DNA from: Actinomadura darangshiensis
GTDB lineage: Bacteria > Actinomycetota > Actinomycetes > Streptosporangiales > Streptosporangiaceae
Direction: 5' to 3'
Length of the DNA: 57,661 bases
Assembly: GCF_004349235.1 (NCBI RefSeq)
Contig: NZ_SMKY01000023.1
Coordinates: 1-57,661, forward strand
Below are positions 1 through 7,764 of this stretch, in pieces. The notes beneath the pieces are model-generated. The model did no database searches. It worked only from the letters and a program-made list of their open reading frames with translations, and was not told the DNA's origin. The stretch's first letter is position 1. Each line of letters starts with the position of its first letter. The position numbers were made by a program, and so were the translations under genes.

Positions 1-42
1 CTGCCCGCCCTGCGCGACCGCTTGGCCGCCGCCCTCCCCTGA
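1..42 (+). CDS. C-terminal end of an unidentified protein (partial)
   Basis: The first 13 codons of the window read LPALRDRLAAALP and then TGA, in a frame with normal high-GC codon use. The reading frame is open to the window edge, so this is the tail of a gene that begins upstream. It converges on the ABC transporter gene that ends 16 bases further on. Thirteen residues are too few to assign a family. Confidence 0.5.
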   Translation: MPALRDRLAAALP

Positions 43-58
43 CGGCCGTCCACCCGGT

Positions 59-1759
59 TCAGCGGGCCACGGCCAGCCGGTAGTCCTCGTCGGCGCCGAG
101 CAGGTTGCGGTGCGTGTCCTCCGCGGTGATGACGCCGTCGTCCAGGACGAGGACCCGGTCGGCGGCGTCCAGGAGGGCCGGGCTGGACGTGATCACCAGC
201 GTGGTGCGGCCGCCGCGCAGCCCGGCGATGTTGCGCGCGATGAGCTGCTCGGTGACCGCGTCCACGGCCGTGGTCGGGTCGTGCAGGACGAGGAGGGGAG
301 CGTCGGCGGCCAGGGCGCGGGCCAGGCACAGGCGCTGGCGCTGGCCGCCGGACAGGTTCGCGCCGCGGTCGCGGACGGCGTGGTCGAGCCCCTCCCGGTG
401 GAGGGCGACGACGTCGGCCAGCATGGACGCCTCGACGGCCTCGGCGACCAGCCGGGCGCCGCCCGCCGGGTCGATGTTCGTGCGGAGGGTGCCCGCGAAG
501 ACCTCCCCGTTGGACGGGTTCACCAGCATGTGCTCGCGGAGCGCGTCGATCGACAGGTCCGCCGCCTCCCGGCCGCCGACCCGCACCGTGCCCTCGTACG
601 CACCGGGCGGGACGTCGCCGGAGAGAAGCGCCATGAGGTCGGCGGCCGCACCCGGCCGGTACGCGGCGATCGCGACGAACTCGCCAGCGGGCACGTGGAA
701 TCTCAGCTTGCGCAGGGACCCGTACTGGACGCAGTCGATCTCCAGGCCGCCGTCCGCGGCGGGACGCCCCGAGCCCGGAACCGTCACCGGAGGCGCGGCC
801 AGCACCAGTGCCATCCGCTCGGCGGACGCCCGCGCGACCATGACGTACTTCGGCATCTCCGAGAACAGCTTGAGCGGTTCCATGATGAACTGCGCCAGCC
901 CCACGGCCATGACGAGTTCCCCGGTGGTGATCGCGCCCTGGAACGCGAGCCGTCCCGCCAGCAGCGTCACGGCGGTGGCGAGGAGCGCGTTGAGGGCGAG
1001 CGCGGTGCCCGCGTACGCGGCGTTCGCCCCGGCGACGGTGACCGCCTGGTTCCGCGCCTCCCCGCTGACCTCCCGGTAGGACCGGAACGCCGCGTGGTTG
1101 CCGCCGAAGCCGTGCAGCGGGCGCAGGCCCGCGATCAGGTCGGCGACCTTCGCGCCCGCCCGCGCGACCCGGGCCTGCTGCTCGCGGGTGCCGGAGCCGA
1201 TCCGCTTGGACAGCACGCTCAGCGCCGACAGGACGGCGACGGTCCCCGCGATCACCAGCAGTCCGAGCCACGGCGAGGCCAGGGCGAGCGCGACCGCCGC
1301 GATCAGCACCGCGACCAGCGAGCTGACCAGCAGCGGCACCACCTCGACGATGTCGGCGGTCTGGTCGGCGTCCTCGGTGGCGATGGTCAGCACCTCGCCG
1401 GACTTGAGGCCGGTGTCCGCGGCGACCGGCTGGAGCCCGCGGCCCGCGACCCGCACCCGCCAGCGGTGCGCCTCGGTCGTGCCGGCCTTCTGCAGGACGC
1501 GCATCCCGAACCGCCACGAGAACGACACGGTCGTGATGATCACGGCGAGCGCGGCGACCGACAGGGCGAGCGCGCCGGGGCTCCGGTCCCGCATCGTGTG
1601 CTGGACGATCAGGCCGAGCGCGATGGGGAACGCCGTCTCGCCCGCCTGGTACATGCCGAGCAGGACGGTGCCCGCGGACATGGCGCCGGCGTTGCGGCGC
1701 AGCGCGGTCCGGAGGATCTCCGGCCCGGTGCCGGTCCGCCGGCTCTCGTCGGCTGTCAT
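59..1759 (-). CDS. ABC exporter-type half-transporter with degenerate Walker motifs
   Basis: A fused permease-ATPase of 566 residues: an N-terminal six-helix ABC exporter domain (about 1-320) and a C-terminal nucleotide-binding domain. The signature LSGGQRQR is intact (about 469). The Walker A position reads AYRPGAAAD (about 366-374), lacking the GK[ST] core. Walker B reads VLHD, with the Mg-binding Asp replaced by His and the catalytic Glu by Asp. It should therefore contribute mainly a signature motif to a heterodimer with the preceding gene. An upstream ATG at 1777 exists, but ATG 1759 is chosen because it overlaps the partner's TGA as ATGA, which implies coupled translation. It is last in the iron-box operon, so a siderophore-related substrate is inferred. 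Confidence 0.85.
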   Translation of the reverse strand: MTADESRRTGTGPEILRTALRRNAGAMSAGTVLLGMYQAGETAFPIALGLIVQHTMRDRSPGALALSVAALAVIITTVSFSWRFGMRVLQKAGTTEAHRWRVRVAGRGLQPVAADTGLKSGEVLTIATEDADQTADIVEVVPLLVSSLVAVLIAAVALALASPWLGLLVIAGTVAVLSALSVLSKRIGSGTREQQARVARAGAKVADLIAGLRPLHGFGGNHAAFRSYREVSGEARNQAVTVAGANAAYAGTALALNALLATAVTLLAGRLAFQGAITTGELVMAVGLAQFIMEPLKLFSEMPKYVMVARASAERMALVLAAPPVTVPGSGRPAADGGLEIDCVQYGSLRKLRFHVPAGEFVAIAAYRPGAAADLMALLSGDVPPGAYEGTVRVGGREAADLSIDALREHMLVNPSNGEVFAGTLRTNIDPAGGARLVAEAVEASMLADVVALHREGLDHAVRDRGANLSGGQRQRLCLARALAADAPLLVLHDPTTAVDAVTEQLIARNIAGLRGGRTTLVITSSPALLDAADRVLVLDDGVITAEDTHRNLLGADEDYRLAVAR

Positions 1760-3546
1760 CGGCCGCCCGCCCGCCACGCCTGCCAGAGCCGCGCGTACCG
1801 CCCGCCGAGGGCGACCAGTTCGTCATGGGTGCCGTGCTCCACCACGCGGCCCGCGTCCAGCACGGCGATCCGGTCGGCCGCCTTCGCCTGGCTCAGCCGG
1901 TGCGCGACGAGCAGCGTGGTGCGGCCCCGGCACGCGGCGAGGACGGCCCGCTCCAGTTCGGCGGCGCCCTGGCTGCCCGCCTCCGCGGTCGACTCGTCCA
2001 GCACCACCACGGGCGACCGGCTCAGCACCAGCCGGGCCAGGGCGATCTGGGTGACCCTGGTGGCGTCGAGGCGCTCGCCGCCCTCGCCGACCCTGGTGCT
2101 CAGCCCGGCGGGCAGCGCGGCGGCCCAGCCGTCCGCGCCGACCGTGCGGAGTGCGTCCACCAGTTCGGTGTCGGACGCCTCCGGCGCGGCGAGCCGCAGG
2201 TCGCCGGCGAGGGAGCCGGAGAACACGTGCGTCTCCTGCGTGAGGATGCTCACCAGCGCCCGCGCCCCGGCCTCGTCCAGACCGGCGAGGTCGGCCGGGC
2301 CGATGCGCACCGATCCGGCCTGCGGGGTCCCGATGCCGGCGATGAGCGCGGCCAGGGTCGACTTGCCCGCGCCGGTCGCCCCCACCAGCGCCAGTGAGCC
2401 GCCCGCCGGGATCGTCAGGTCGACGTCCCGCAGGACCGGTTCCTCGGAGCCGGGATAGGTGAACGTCAGCCCCTCGACTGCCACCGGGTACGCCGCGCCG
2501 GCCTCCGGCGGGACGGCCGTGCCGCCCACCAGGCGCTCCTCCGCGGCCTCCCCGAGCACCCCGACGAGCCGGGTCAGGCTCGCGCCCGACTTCTGCGCCT
2601 CGTCGAAGGTGAACAGGATGGAGCCCAGCGGGTTGAACAGGCGGTGGAACAGCAGCGGGGCCGCCGCCACGTCGCCCAGGCTCGCGGCGCCGGCCTCCAG
2701 CAGCGCGTACCCCACCACGATGATGAGGACGAGTCCGATGAACTCGGCCCGGTTCTCCCGCCCGACGAACCGGCCGAAGAGGTGGAACACCTCGATGCCG
2801 AGATCGCGCACCCGCCACGACTCCGCGGTGACCTTCGCGCGGAAGGCGCCCTCAAGCCGGTACGCCCGGACCGTGCCGATCCCGTCCAGGCCGCTGATCA
2901 GTTCCTGCGCCCGGTCGGCCTGCGCCGCGCGCTGCTTGCGGTAGAGCGGCGCCGACCTCGGGAGGTACCAGCGTAGCGCCAGCGCGTACGCGGGCAGCGC
3001 GCCGGCGCCCGCCAGGCCGAGCCGCCAGTCGAGGCCGAACATGCCGGCGGTGGCGATGGCGACCAGCACGCCCGCGGAGAAGACCGTGGGGACGGCCGTC
3101 CGGATGCCCTTCGACAGGACGGCGACGTCGTCGCCGACCCTGGACAGGACGTCCCCGCGGCCGACCTGCTCGATCCGCGCGCTCGGCATGCCCAGCACCG
3201 CCCGCACGGCGTCCTCCCGCAGCCGTGCGAGCAGGTCGGCGCCGAGCCGTCCGATCAGGTACTCCGACGCCGCGGTGGCGACGGCGCCGAGCGTCCCGGC
3301 GGCCACCATGAGGGCGCCGACCGTGACCAGGATCGATGACGATCCGCCCTCGGTCACCCCGTCGACGACCCGGCCGAGCAGCAGCACCGGCAGCACCTGG
3401 AGCGCCGCCCCCGCCACCGTGGTGAGGACGGTGGCGGCCGTCAGCCCGGGCGTCTCACGGCAGTGCGCCGCGACCCATCGGGTGGCCTCGCGGCCGGTCG
3501 CCGTGTGCAGGGCGGCGGGGGCGAGGCGCGTCGCTGTGGTCGCCAC
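1756..3546 (-). CDS. ABC exporter-type half-transporter with degenerate signature motif
   Basis: A 596-residue membrane-ATPase fusion with a GTG start. The transmembrane domain spans about 40-320. Walker A GATGAGKST (389-397) and Walker B VVVLDE (513-518) are canonical. The LSGGQ signature is replaced by LDATR (493-497) ahead of an otherwise normal helix. It is the mirror image of the downstream partner, which keeps LSGGQ but has lost Walker A and B, so the pair should form one composite ATP site. It starts a few bases after the stop of the iron-siderophore binding protein gene and overlaps its partner by four bases. Siderophore-cluster ABC pairs of this kind act in siderophore export or, like mycobacterial IrtAB, in uptake; direction cannot be read from the sequence. 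Confidence 0.85.
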   Translation of the reverse strand: MATTATRLAPAALHTATGREATRWVAAHCRETPGLTAATVLTTVAGAALQVLPVLLLGRVVDGVTEGGSSSILVTVGALMVAAGTLGAVATAASEYLIGRLGADLLARLREDAVRAVLGMPSARIEQVGRGDVLSRVGDDVAVLSKGIRTAVPTVFSAGVLVAIATAGMFGLDWRLGLAGAGALPAYALALRWYLPRSAPLYRKQRAAQADRAQELISGLDGIGTVRAYRLEGAFRAKVTAESWRVRDLGIEVFHLFGRFVGRENRAEFIGLVLIIVVGYALLEAGAASLGDVAAAPLLFHRLFNPLGSILFTFDEAQKSGASLTRLVGVLGEAAEERLVGGTAVPPEAGAAYPVAVEGLTFTYPGSEEPVLRDVDLTIPAGGSLALVGATGAGKSTLAALIAGIGTPQAGSVRIGPADLAGLDEAGARALVSILTQETHVFSGSLAGDLRLAAPEASDTELVDALRTVGADGWAAALPAGLSTRVGEGGERLDATRVTQIALARLVLSRSPVVVLDESTAEAGSQGAAELERAVLAACRGRTTLLVAHRLSQAKAADRIAVLDAGRVVEHGTHDELVALGGRYARLWQAWRAGGR

Positions 3547-3550
3547 GCAC

Positions 3551-4597
3551 CTACCCGGCCGACTCGACGAGCTGGTCGATCGCGTACGGCACGGACAGCA
3601 GGGTGCTCTGGGAGAGGGCCGCGCCGACCGCCGGGCCCTCGCTGTCCAGCAGGTACGACACCTTGCCGTCCTTGACCGCGGAGAGGTTGGCGAACAGCGC
3701 GAACTTCTTCAGCGCCTCCTGGTCGGCCTTGTCGTTGACGACGAAGACGCGGTCGACGTCGACGAGGTCGACGCGTTCGGGGGACAGCACGGTGTAGAAC
3801 TTACCGCCGGCGATCTTGTCGATCTCCGTGGCGCCCTTGAAGCCGAGGCCGGACACCAGCTGCCCGCGGACGTCGGTGGTGGTGAAGGGCGCGACCGAGT
3901 TCTTGTACCAGGACAGGACGACGGCCGTCTGGCTCGCGAACTCCGGGTGCGCCTTGCGGACCGCGGCGAGCTTGGCCTGGATGTCCGCCACCATCTTCGT
4001 GCCCTCGGCCTCCTGGCCGAGCGCCTTCGCGATGTGCACCGCGTTGTCCTGCCACGGCGCGCTGAACGGCTCCTTCTCCGCCTTGGTCCGGGCCACCGTC
4101 GGGGCGATCTTGGAGAGCTTGTCGTAGCCCGCCTTGTCGATCTCGGAGTAGACGGCGACGATCAGGTCCGGCCGCAGCGCGGCGATCTTCTCGTAGTTCG
4201 GGCCGGAGTCGCCGTTGCTCATCACGACCTCGGGACGGGCGCCGCCCCACTTGTCCTTCACCCAGGGCCACTGGGTGTTGATGTCGGGGGACGTGCCCGG
4301 CGGGTTCGGGTACTGGTCGACCATGCCGACCGGCTTGACCCCGAGCGCGAGGAGCGCCTGGTCGTCGGTGTAGCCGACGGAGACGACCCGCTTGGGCGCC
4401 TCGGTGATCCGGGTGGTGCCGAACGCGTGCTCCACGGTGACCGGGAAGGTGCCCGCCGCCGCGGCCGGGGCGGTGTCGGCCGGGGTGTCCGACGAGCCGG
4501 AACCGCAGCCGGCGAGGAGGAGGGCGCCGAGGACCGCGGCGGACAGGACGGCCGCCGGCCGCCGGGACCTCGTGCGTGTCGTTCGATGGGGGGCCAT
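3551..4597 (-). CDS. Iron-siderophore ABC transporter substrate-binding lipoprotein
   Basis: A 348-residue FecB/FepB-type (periplasmic binding protein 2 fold) protein. A signal peptide with basic N-terminus and hydrophobic core ends in the lipobox LLAG|C (Cys about 31), so it should be lipid-anchored outside the membrane. The body carries the usual class features, including the early segment on the failing-identity pattern 'RVVSVGYTDDQALLALGVKPVG'-type lobe start and a long interdomain helix. The ATG is preceded by AAGGA six bases upstream. An iron box lies 67-85 bases upstream, so it should be repressed by IdeR/DmdR when iron is replete. It probably delivers ferri-siderophore to the FecCD permeases encoded just upstream. 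Confidence 0.9.
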   Translation of the reverse strand: MAPHRTTRTRSRRPAAVLSAAVLGALLLAGCGSGSSDTPADTAPAAAAGTFPVTVEHAFGTTRITEAPKRVVSVGYTDDQALLALGVKPVGMVDQYPNPPGTSPDINTQWPWVKDKWGGARPEVVMSNGDSGPNYEKIAALRPDLIVAVYSEIDKAGYDKLSKIAPTVARTKAEKEPFSAPWQDNAVHIAKALGQEAEGTKMVADIQAKLAAVRKAHPEFASQTAVVLSWYKNSVAPFTTTDVRGQLVSGLGFKGATEIDKIAGGKFYTVLSPERVDLVDVDRVFVVNDKADQEALKKFALFANLSAVKDGKVSYLLDSEGPAVGAALSQSTLLSVPYAIDQLVESAG

Positions 4598-4663
4598 TCG
4601 ACATCCTTGCCTCGTGCCGTCCGCTCCGCCCCGGGCTCAGGGCGGACTGATCTTGGCGGGAGC

Positions 4664-4682
4664 TAAGGCGAGGCTAACCTAA
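4664..4682 (-). promoter_or_regulatory. Iron box (IdeR/DmdR/DtxR-type operator), copy 1
   Basis: Read on the minus strand the site is TTAGGTTAGCCTCGCCTTA, close to the actinobacterial iron-box palindrome TTAGGTTAGSCTAACCTAA. It lies upstream of the siderophore-binding lipoprotein gene and its two ABC half-transporters. An almost identical site (copy 2) precedes the permease operon 3.1 kb away; the two differ at a single central base. Confidence 0.85.
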
Positions 4683-4712
4683 CTTGTTGTGGACATTCCA
4701 GGCGGGGGCCGG

Positions 4713-5558
4713 TCAGCGGGACCGGACGTGGGCGCGGCCGATCGGCACGATGAGCGGCCGGTCCCCCACCGGGTCGTCGATCACCTCGGCCCGCAGCCCG
4801 AACGCCTCGCGCAGCAGCTCCGCGGTGACCACCTCGCGCGGATGGCCCTGCGCGAGGATCGACCCCGCCCGCATCACGACGAGGTGGTCGCTGTACCGCG
4901 TCGCCAGGTTGAGGTCGTGCAGGACCATGACCACGGTGCGGCCCGCCTCGTGCAGGTCGTCCACCAGGTCCAGGACGTCGATCGCGTACGCCAGGTCGAG
5001 GTAGGTGGTCGGCTCGTCCAGCAGCAGCAGGTCGGTGCCCTGGGCCAGGATCATCGAGATCCAGACGCGCTGCCGCTGCCCGCCGGACAGCGTGTCGACC
5101 GGGCGGCGGGCCAGGTCCGCCACCCCGGTCATGGCCAGCGCGTCCGCCACCACGCCGGCGTCGTCCGACGACCACTGCCGCAGCCAGCCCTGGTGCGGAT
5201 GGCGGCCCCGCGCGACGAGGTCGGCCACCGTCAGCCCCTCCGGCGCGACCGGCGCCTGCGGCAGCAGGCCGAGCTTCCTCGCGACGTCCCTGGTCCGCAG
5301 CTTCGCGATGTCGGTACCGTCCAGCACGACCGTGCCGCTGGCCGGCTTCAGCAGCCTCGACAGGGTCCGCAGCAGGGTCGACTTGCCGCAGCCGTTCGGG
5401 CCGATGATCGTGGTGATCACACCGGACGGGATCTCCACGTCGAGCCCGTCGATGACCGTCCGGCCGCCGTATCCGACCGCGACGCCCCGGGCGGCGAGCC
5501 GCGCGTCGTCCCCGGTGTGCCCGCCGGCCGCAGCATCCATTTCGCTCCGCCTCACCAT
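4713..5558 (-). CDS. Ferri-siderophore ABC transporter ATPase (FepC/FhuC type)
   Basis: A 281-residue cytoplasmic ATPase with intact Walker A GPNGCGKST (about 53-61), signature LSGGQRQR, Walker B LLLLDEPT and H-loop VLHDLN, as in the iron-chelate importer ATPases. ATG 5558 overlaps the preceding permease stop as TGATG, suggesting reinitiation. An internal in-frame ATG at 5540 also has a GGAG-type ribosome site and cannot be excluded. It is the last gene of the permease-permease-ATPase unit under iron box copy 2. The reading frame continues far upstream without a stop, but that part is antisense-type shadow over the permease. Confidence 0.92.
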   Translation of the reverse strand: MVRRSEMDAAAGGHTGDDARLAARGVAVGYGGRTVIDGLDVEIPSGVITTIIGPNGCGKSTLLRTLSRLLKPASGTVVLDGTDIAKLRTRDVARKLGLLPQAPVAPEGLTVADLVARGRHPHQGWLRQWSSDDAGVVADALAMTGVADLARRPVDTLSGGQRQRVWISMILAQGTDLLLLDEPTTYLDLAYAIDVLDLVDDLHEAGRTVVMVLHDLNLATRYSDHLVVMRAGSILAQGHPREVVTAELLREAFGLRAEVIDDPVGDRPLIVPIGRAHVRSR

Positions 5559-6628
5559 CACGCCGTCCGCCTCAGGTTCGCCCGCACCAGCAGATAGACC
5601 AGGAAGGGCCCGCCGATCGCGGCGGTGACCACGCCGACCGGCAGGGCGACCGGCAGCACCGTCCGCGCCGCCAGGTCGGCGCCGGTCAGCAGCAGCGCGC
5701 CCACCAGGCCGGAGGCGACCAGCGGCGGCGTCGCGCACCGTGCCAGCCGCATCGCCGCCTGCGGCGCCACCAGCGCCACGAACGGGACCGGGCCCGCCGC
5801 GCTCACCGCCACACCGGCCAGCAGCACCGCGCACAGCAGCATGACCGCCCGCACCGGCGAGTTCCGGACGCCCAGTCCCGCGGCGACGTCGTCGCCGAGG
5901 TGCAGCGGCCGGAACTGGAACGCGGCGCCCGCCACGACGGCCAGCAGGACGAGCGTGCACCCGAGCGCCGTCCCGGCTTCGCGCCACCCGCGTCCGTCCA
6001 GCGAGCCGACCAGCCACACCTGGGCGCGGGCCACGTCCGTGATGTCGGCGGTGACCAGCAGCCAGCTCGTGACCGCCTGCATCACGGCGCTCACCGAGAT
6101 GCCGATGAGGATGAGCCGGAAGCCGTCGATCCCGCGCCGCCACGCCAGCAGGTACACCAGCAGCCCGGTGGCGAGGCCGCCCGCGAGCGCCGCCGCGGGC
6201 AGCCCCGCGGCGCCGGCGACCGCCGCGCTCGTCCCGCCCGACACCGTCAGCAGCAGCACCGCGACCGCTCCGGCGCCCTGGGTGATGCCGAGGACGTCCG
6301 GGCTGGCCAGCGGATTGCGCGCGATGGACTGCGTGATCGCGCCGGACGTCCCGAGCGCGATGCCCACCACGAGCCCGGCCAGGGCGCGCGGCAGCCGCAG
6401 GTCCATGATCACGAACCGGTCGAACCGCTCGCCGCCGCCGAAAATCGTGGCGATCACCCGGGGCAGCCCGATGGGGAAGTCCCCGGCGCCGATCGACAGG
6501 CAGAACACCAGGAACGTCGCCGCCGCCAGCAGCAGCGTGACCAGGACGAGCCACGGCCGCCACACGAACGACACGCGGCCGAGGCGCACGCCCGGCACCA
6601 CCGGCCGCTCGGTCCCGGTTCCGGTCAT
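5558..6628 (-). CDS. FecCD-family iron-siderophore permease (second subunit)
   Basis: A 356-residue polytopic membrane protein with about nine or ten hydrophobic segments. It carries FecCD hallmarks: the LPRALAGLVVGIALGTSGA segment near residue 90, ITQSIARNPLASPDVLGI, and the C-terminal GVVTAAIGGPFLVYLL. These are the family's helix-loop regions that touch the ATPase. The start codon overlaps the stop of the first permease gene (ATGA), and its own stop overlaps the ATPase start. It pairs with the upstream permease to form the transmembrane heterodimer for ferri-siderophore import. Confidence 0.92.
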   Translation of the reverse strand: MTGTGTERPVVPGVRLGRVSFVWRPWLVLVTLLLAAATFLVFCLSIGAGDFPIGLPRVIATIFGGGERFDRFVIMDLRLPRALAGLVVGIALGTSGAITQSIARNPLASPDVLGITQGAGAVAVLLLTVSGGTSAAVAGAAGLPAAALAGGLATGLLVYLLAWRRGIDGFRLILIGISVSAVMQAVTSWLLVTADITDVARAQVWLVGSLDGRGWREAGTALGCTLVLLAVVAGAAFQFRPLHLGDDVAAGLGVRNSPVRAVMLLCAVLLAGVAVSAAGPVPFVALVAPQAAMRLARCATPPLVASGLVGALLLTGADLAARTVLPVALPVGVVTAAIGGPFLVYLLVRANLRRTA

Positions 6629-7692
6629 GCGGTCCTGAACTTCCCGCGCCAGACCAGGGCCGCGAAGAACGGGGCGCCGACCAGGGCGACGACGATGCCC
6701 GCGTCCAGTTCGCCCGGCCGCACGACCAGCCGCCCCACGATGTCGCAGACCACGAGGACGATGGCGCCGAGCAGCCCCGCGTACGGGACCAGCCAGCGGT
6801 AGTCGGGACCGGTCAGATATCGGGCCACGTGGGCGACCATGAGGCCGAGGAACGCGATGGGGCCGCACGCGGCCGTCGCCGCGCCCGCCAGCAGCGTGAT
6901 GGCGGCGATGGCGGCCGTCCGGCTCAGCCCGACGTTGACCCCGGCCGCCCGCGCCATGTCGTCGCCCAGGTTGAGCATGTTGACGGCGGGCAGCGTGGCC
7001 AGCGCCAGGACGAGCCCGGCCGCGATGAACGCGGCCACCGGCCAGATCACGTGGAACTTGACACCGGCCACGGTGCCCGCGTTCCAGAACCGCAGGGCGT
7101 TGAGCGACTGCTGGTCCGACAGCGCGACCGCCGTGGTCATCGCCGCCAGGAACACCGTGACCCCCTGCCCGGCCAGCGCGAGCGTCAGCGGGTTCCCGGC
7201 GCCCCGCCCGATGCTCGCCAGCCCGAACACGACGGCACCGGACGCCGCCGCCCCGAGGAAGGCGAACCACACGTACTGGAACGGGTTGGTGAACCCGAAG
7301 AGGGTGACCGCCGAGACCACGGCGAACGAGGCGCCGGAGTTCACCCCCAGCAGGCCCGTGTCGGCGATCGGGTTGCGCGTGCACCCCTGGATCAGCGCAC
7401 CGGCGGCTCCGAGCGCGGCGCCCGCGACCATCGCGAGCACCGTCCGGGGCACCCGCACGGTCTGCACGATGAGCCTGATCTCGGTGAGCCGCTGGTCGGG
7501 GCCCGGCGCCGCGAACAACCCGTCCCAGACCTCGCCCGGGCTCAGCGCCCGCGCGCCGACGACCAGCGACGCCGCTCCCGCGACCACGAGGACCGCCACG
7601 AGAACGCCCAGCCCGACGCCCCGCCGCCCGGATGCCGCCGCGACCCCGGACGCGGAACCGGAGGCGGGCCGCTTCTCGGTGACCGCGCTCAT
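6625..7692 (-). CDS. FecCD-family iron-siderophore permease (first subunit)
   Basis: A 355-residue membrane protein of the FecCD/BtuC family. It contains VPRTVLAMVAGAALGAAGALIQG, TRNPIADTGLLGVNSGA and a terminal VALVGAPFFAALVW, matching the conserved family segments. It is first in a three-gene coupled unit (this gene, second permease, ATPase). An iron box lies 54-72 bases upstream of the ATG, between this gene and the stop of the flavoprotein gene. Together with the second permease it would form the membrane channel for a hydroxamate- or catecholate-type ferri-siderophore; the specific ligand is not readable. Confidence 0.92.
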   Translation of the reverse strand: MSAVTEKRPASGSASGVAAASGRRGVGLGVLVAVLVVAGAASLVVGARALSPGEVWDGLFAAPGPDQRLTEIRLIVQTVRVPRTVLAMVAGAALGAAGALIQGCTRNPIADTGLLGVNSGASFAVVSAVTLFGFTNPFQYVWFAFLGAAASGAVVFGLASIGRGAGNPLTLALAGQGVTVFLAAMTTAVALSDQQSLNALRFWNAGTVAGVKFHVIWPVAAFIAAGLVLALATLPAVNMLNLGDDMARAAGVNVGLSRTAAIAAITLLAGAATAACGPIAFLGLMVAHVARYLTGPDYRWLVPYAGLLGAIVLVVCDIVGRLVVRPGELDAGIVVALVGAPFFAALVWRGKFRTA

Positions 7693-7745
7693 CCGCGCCC
7701 GTCAGGTCCGCCCAGCACCGCTGTCCTCCGAACTCGCCCAACAAA

Positions 7746-7764
7746 TAAGGCGAGCCTAACCTAA
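7746..7764 (-). promoter_or_regulatory. Iron box (IdeR/DmdR/DtxR-type operator), copy 2
   Basis: The minus-strand reading TTAGGTTAGGCTCGCCTTA matches the actinobacterial iron-box consensus. It ends on the base just before the stop codon of the neighbouring flavoprotein gene. It controls the FecCD permease-ATPase unit, so uptake machinery and binding protein share one iron-responsive regulator. Confidence 0.85.
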
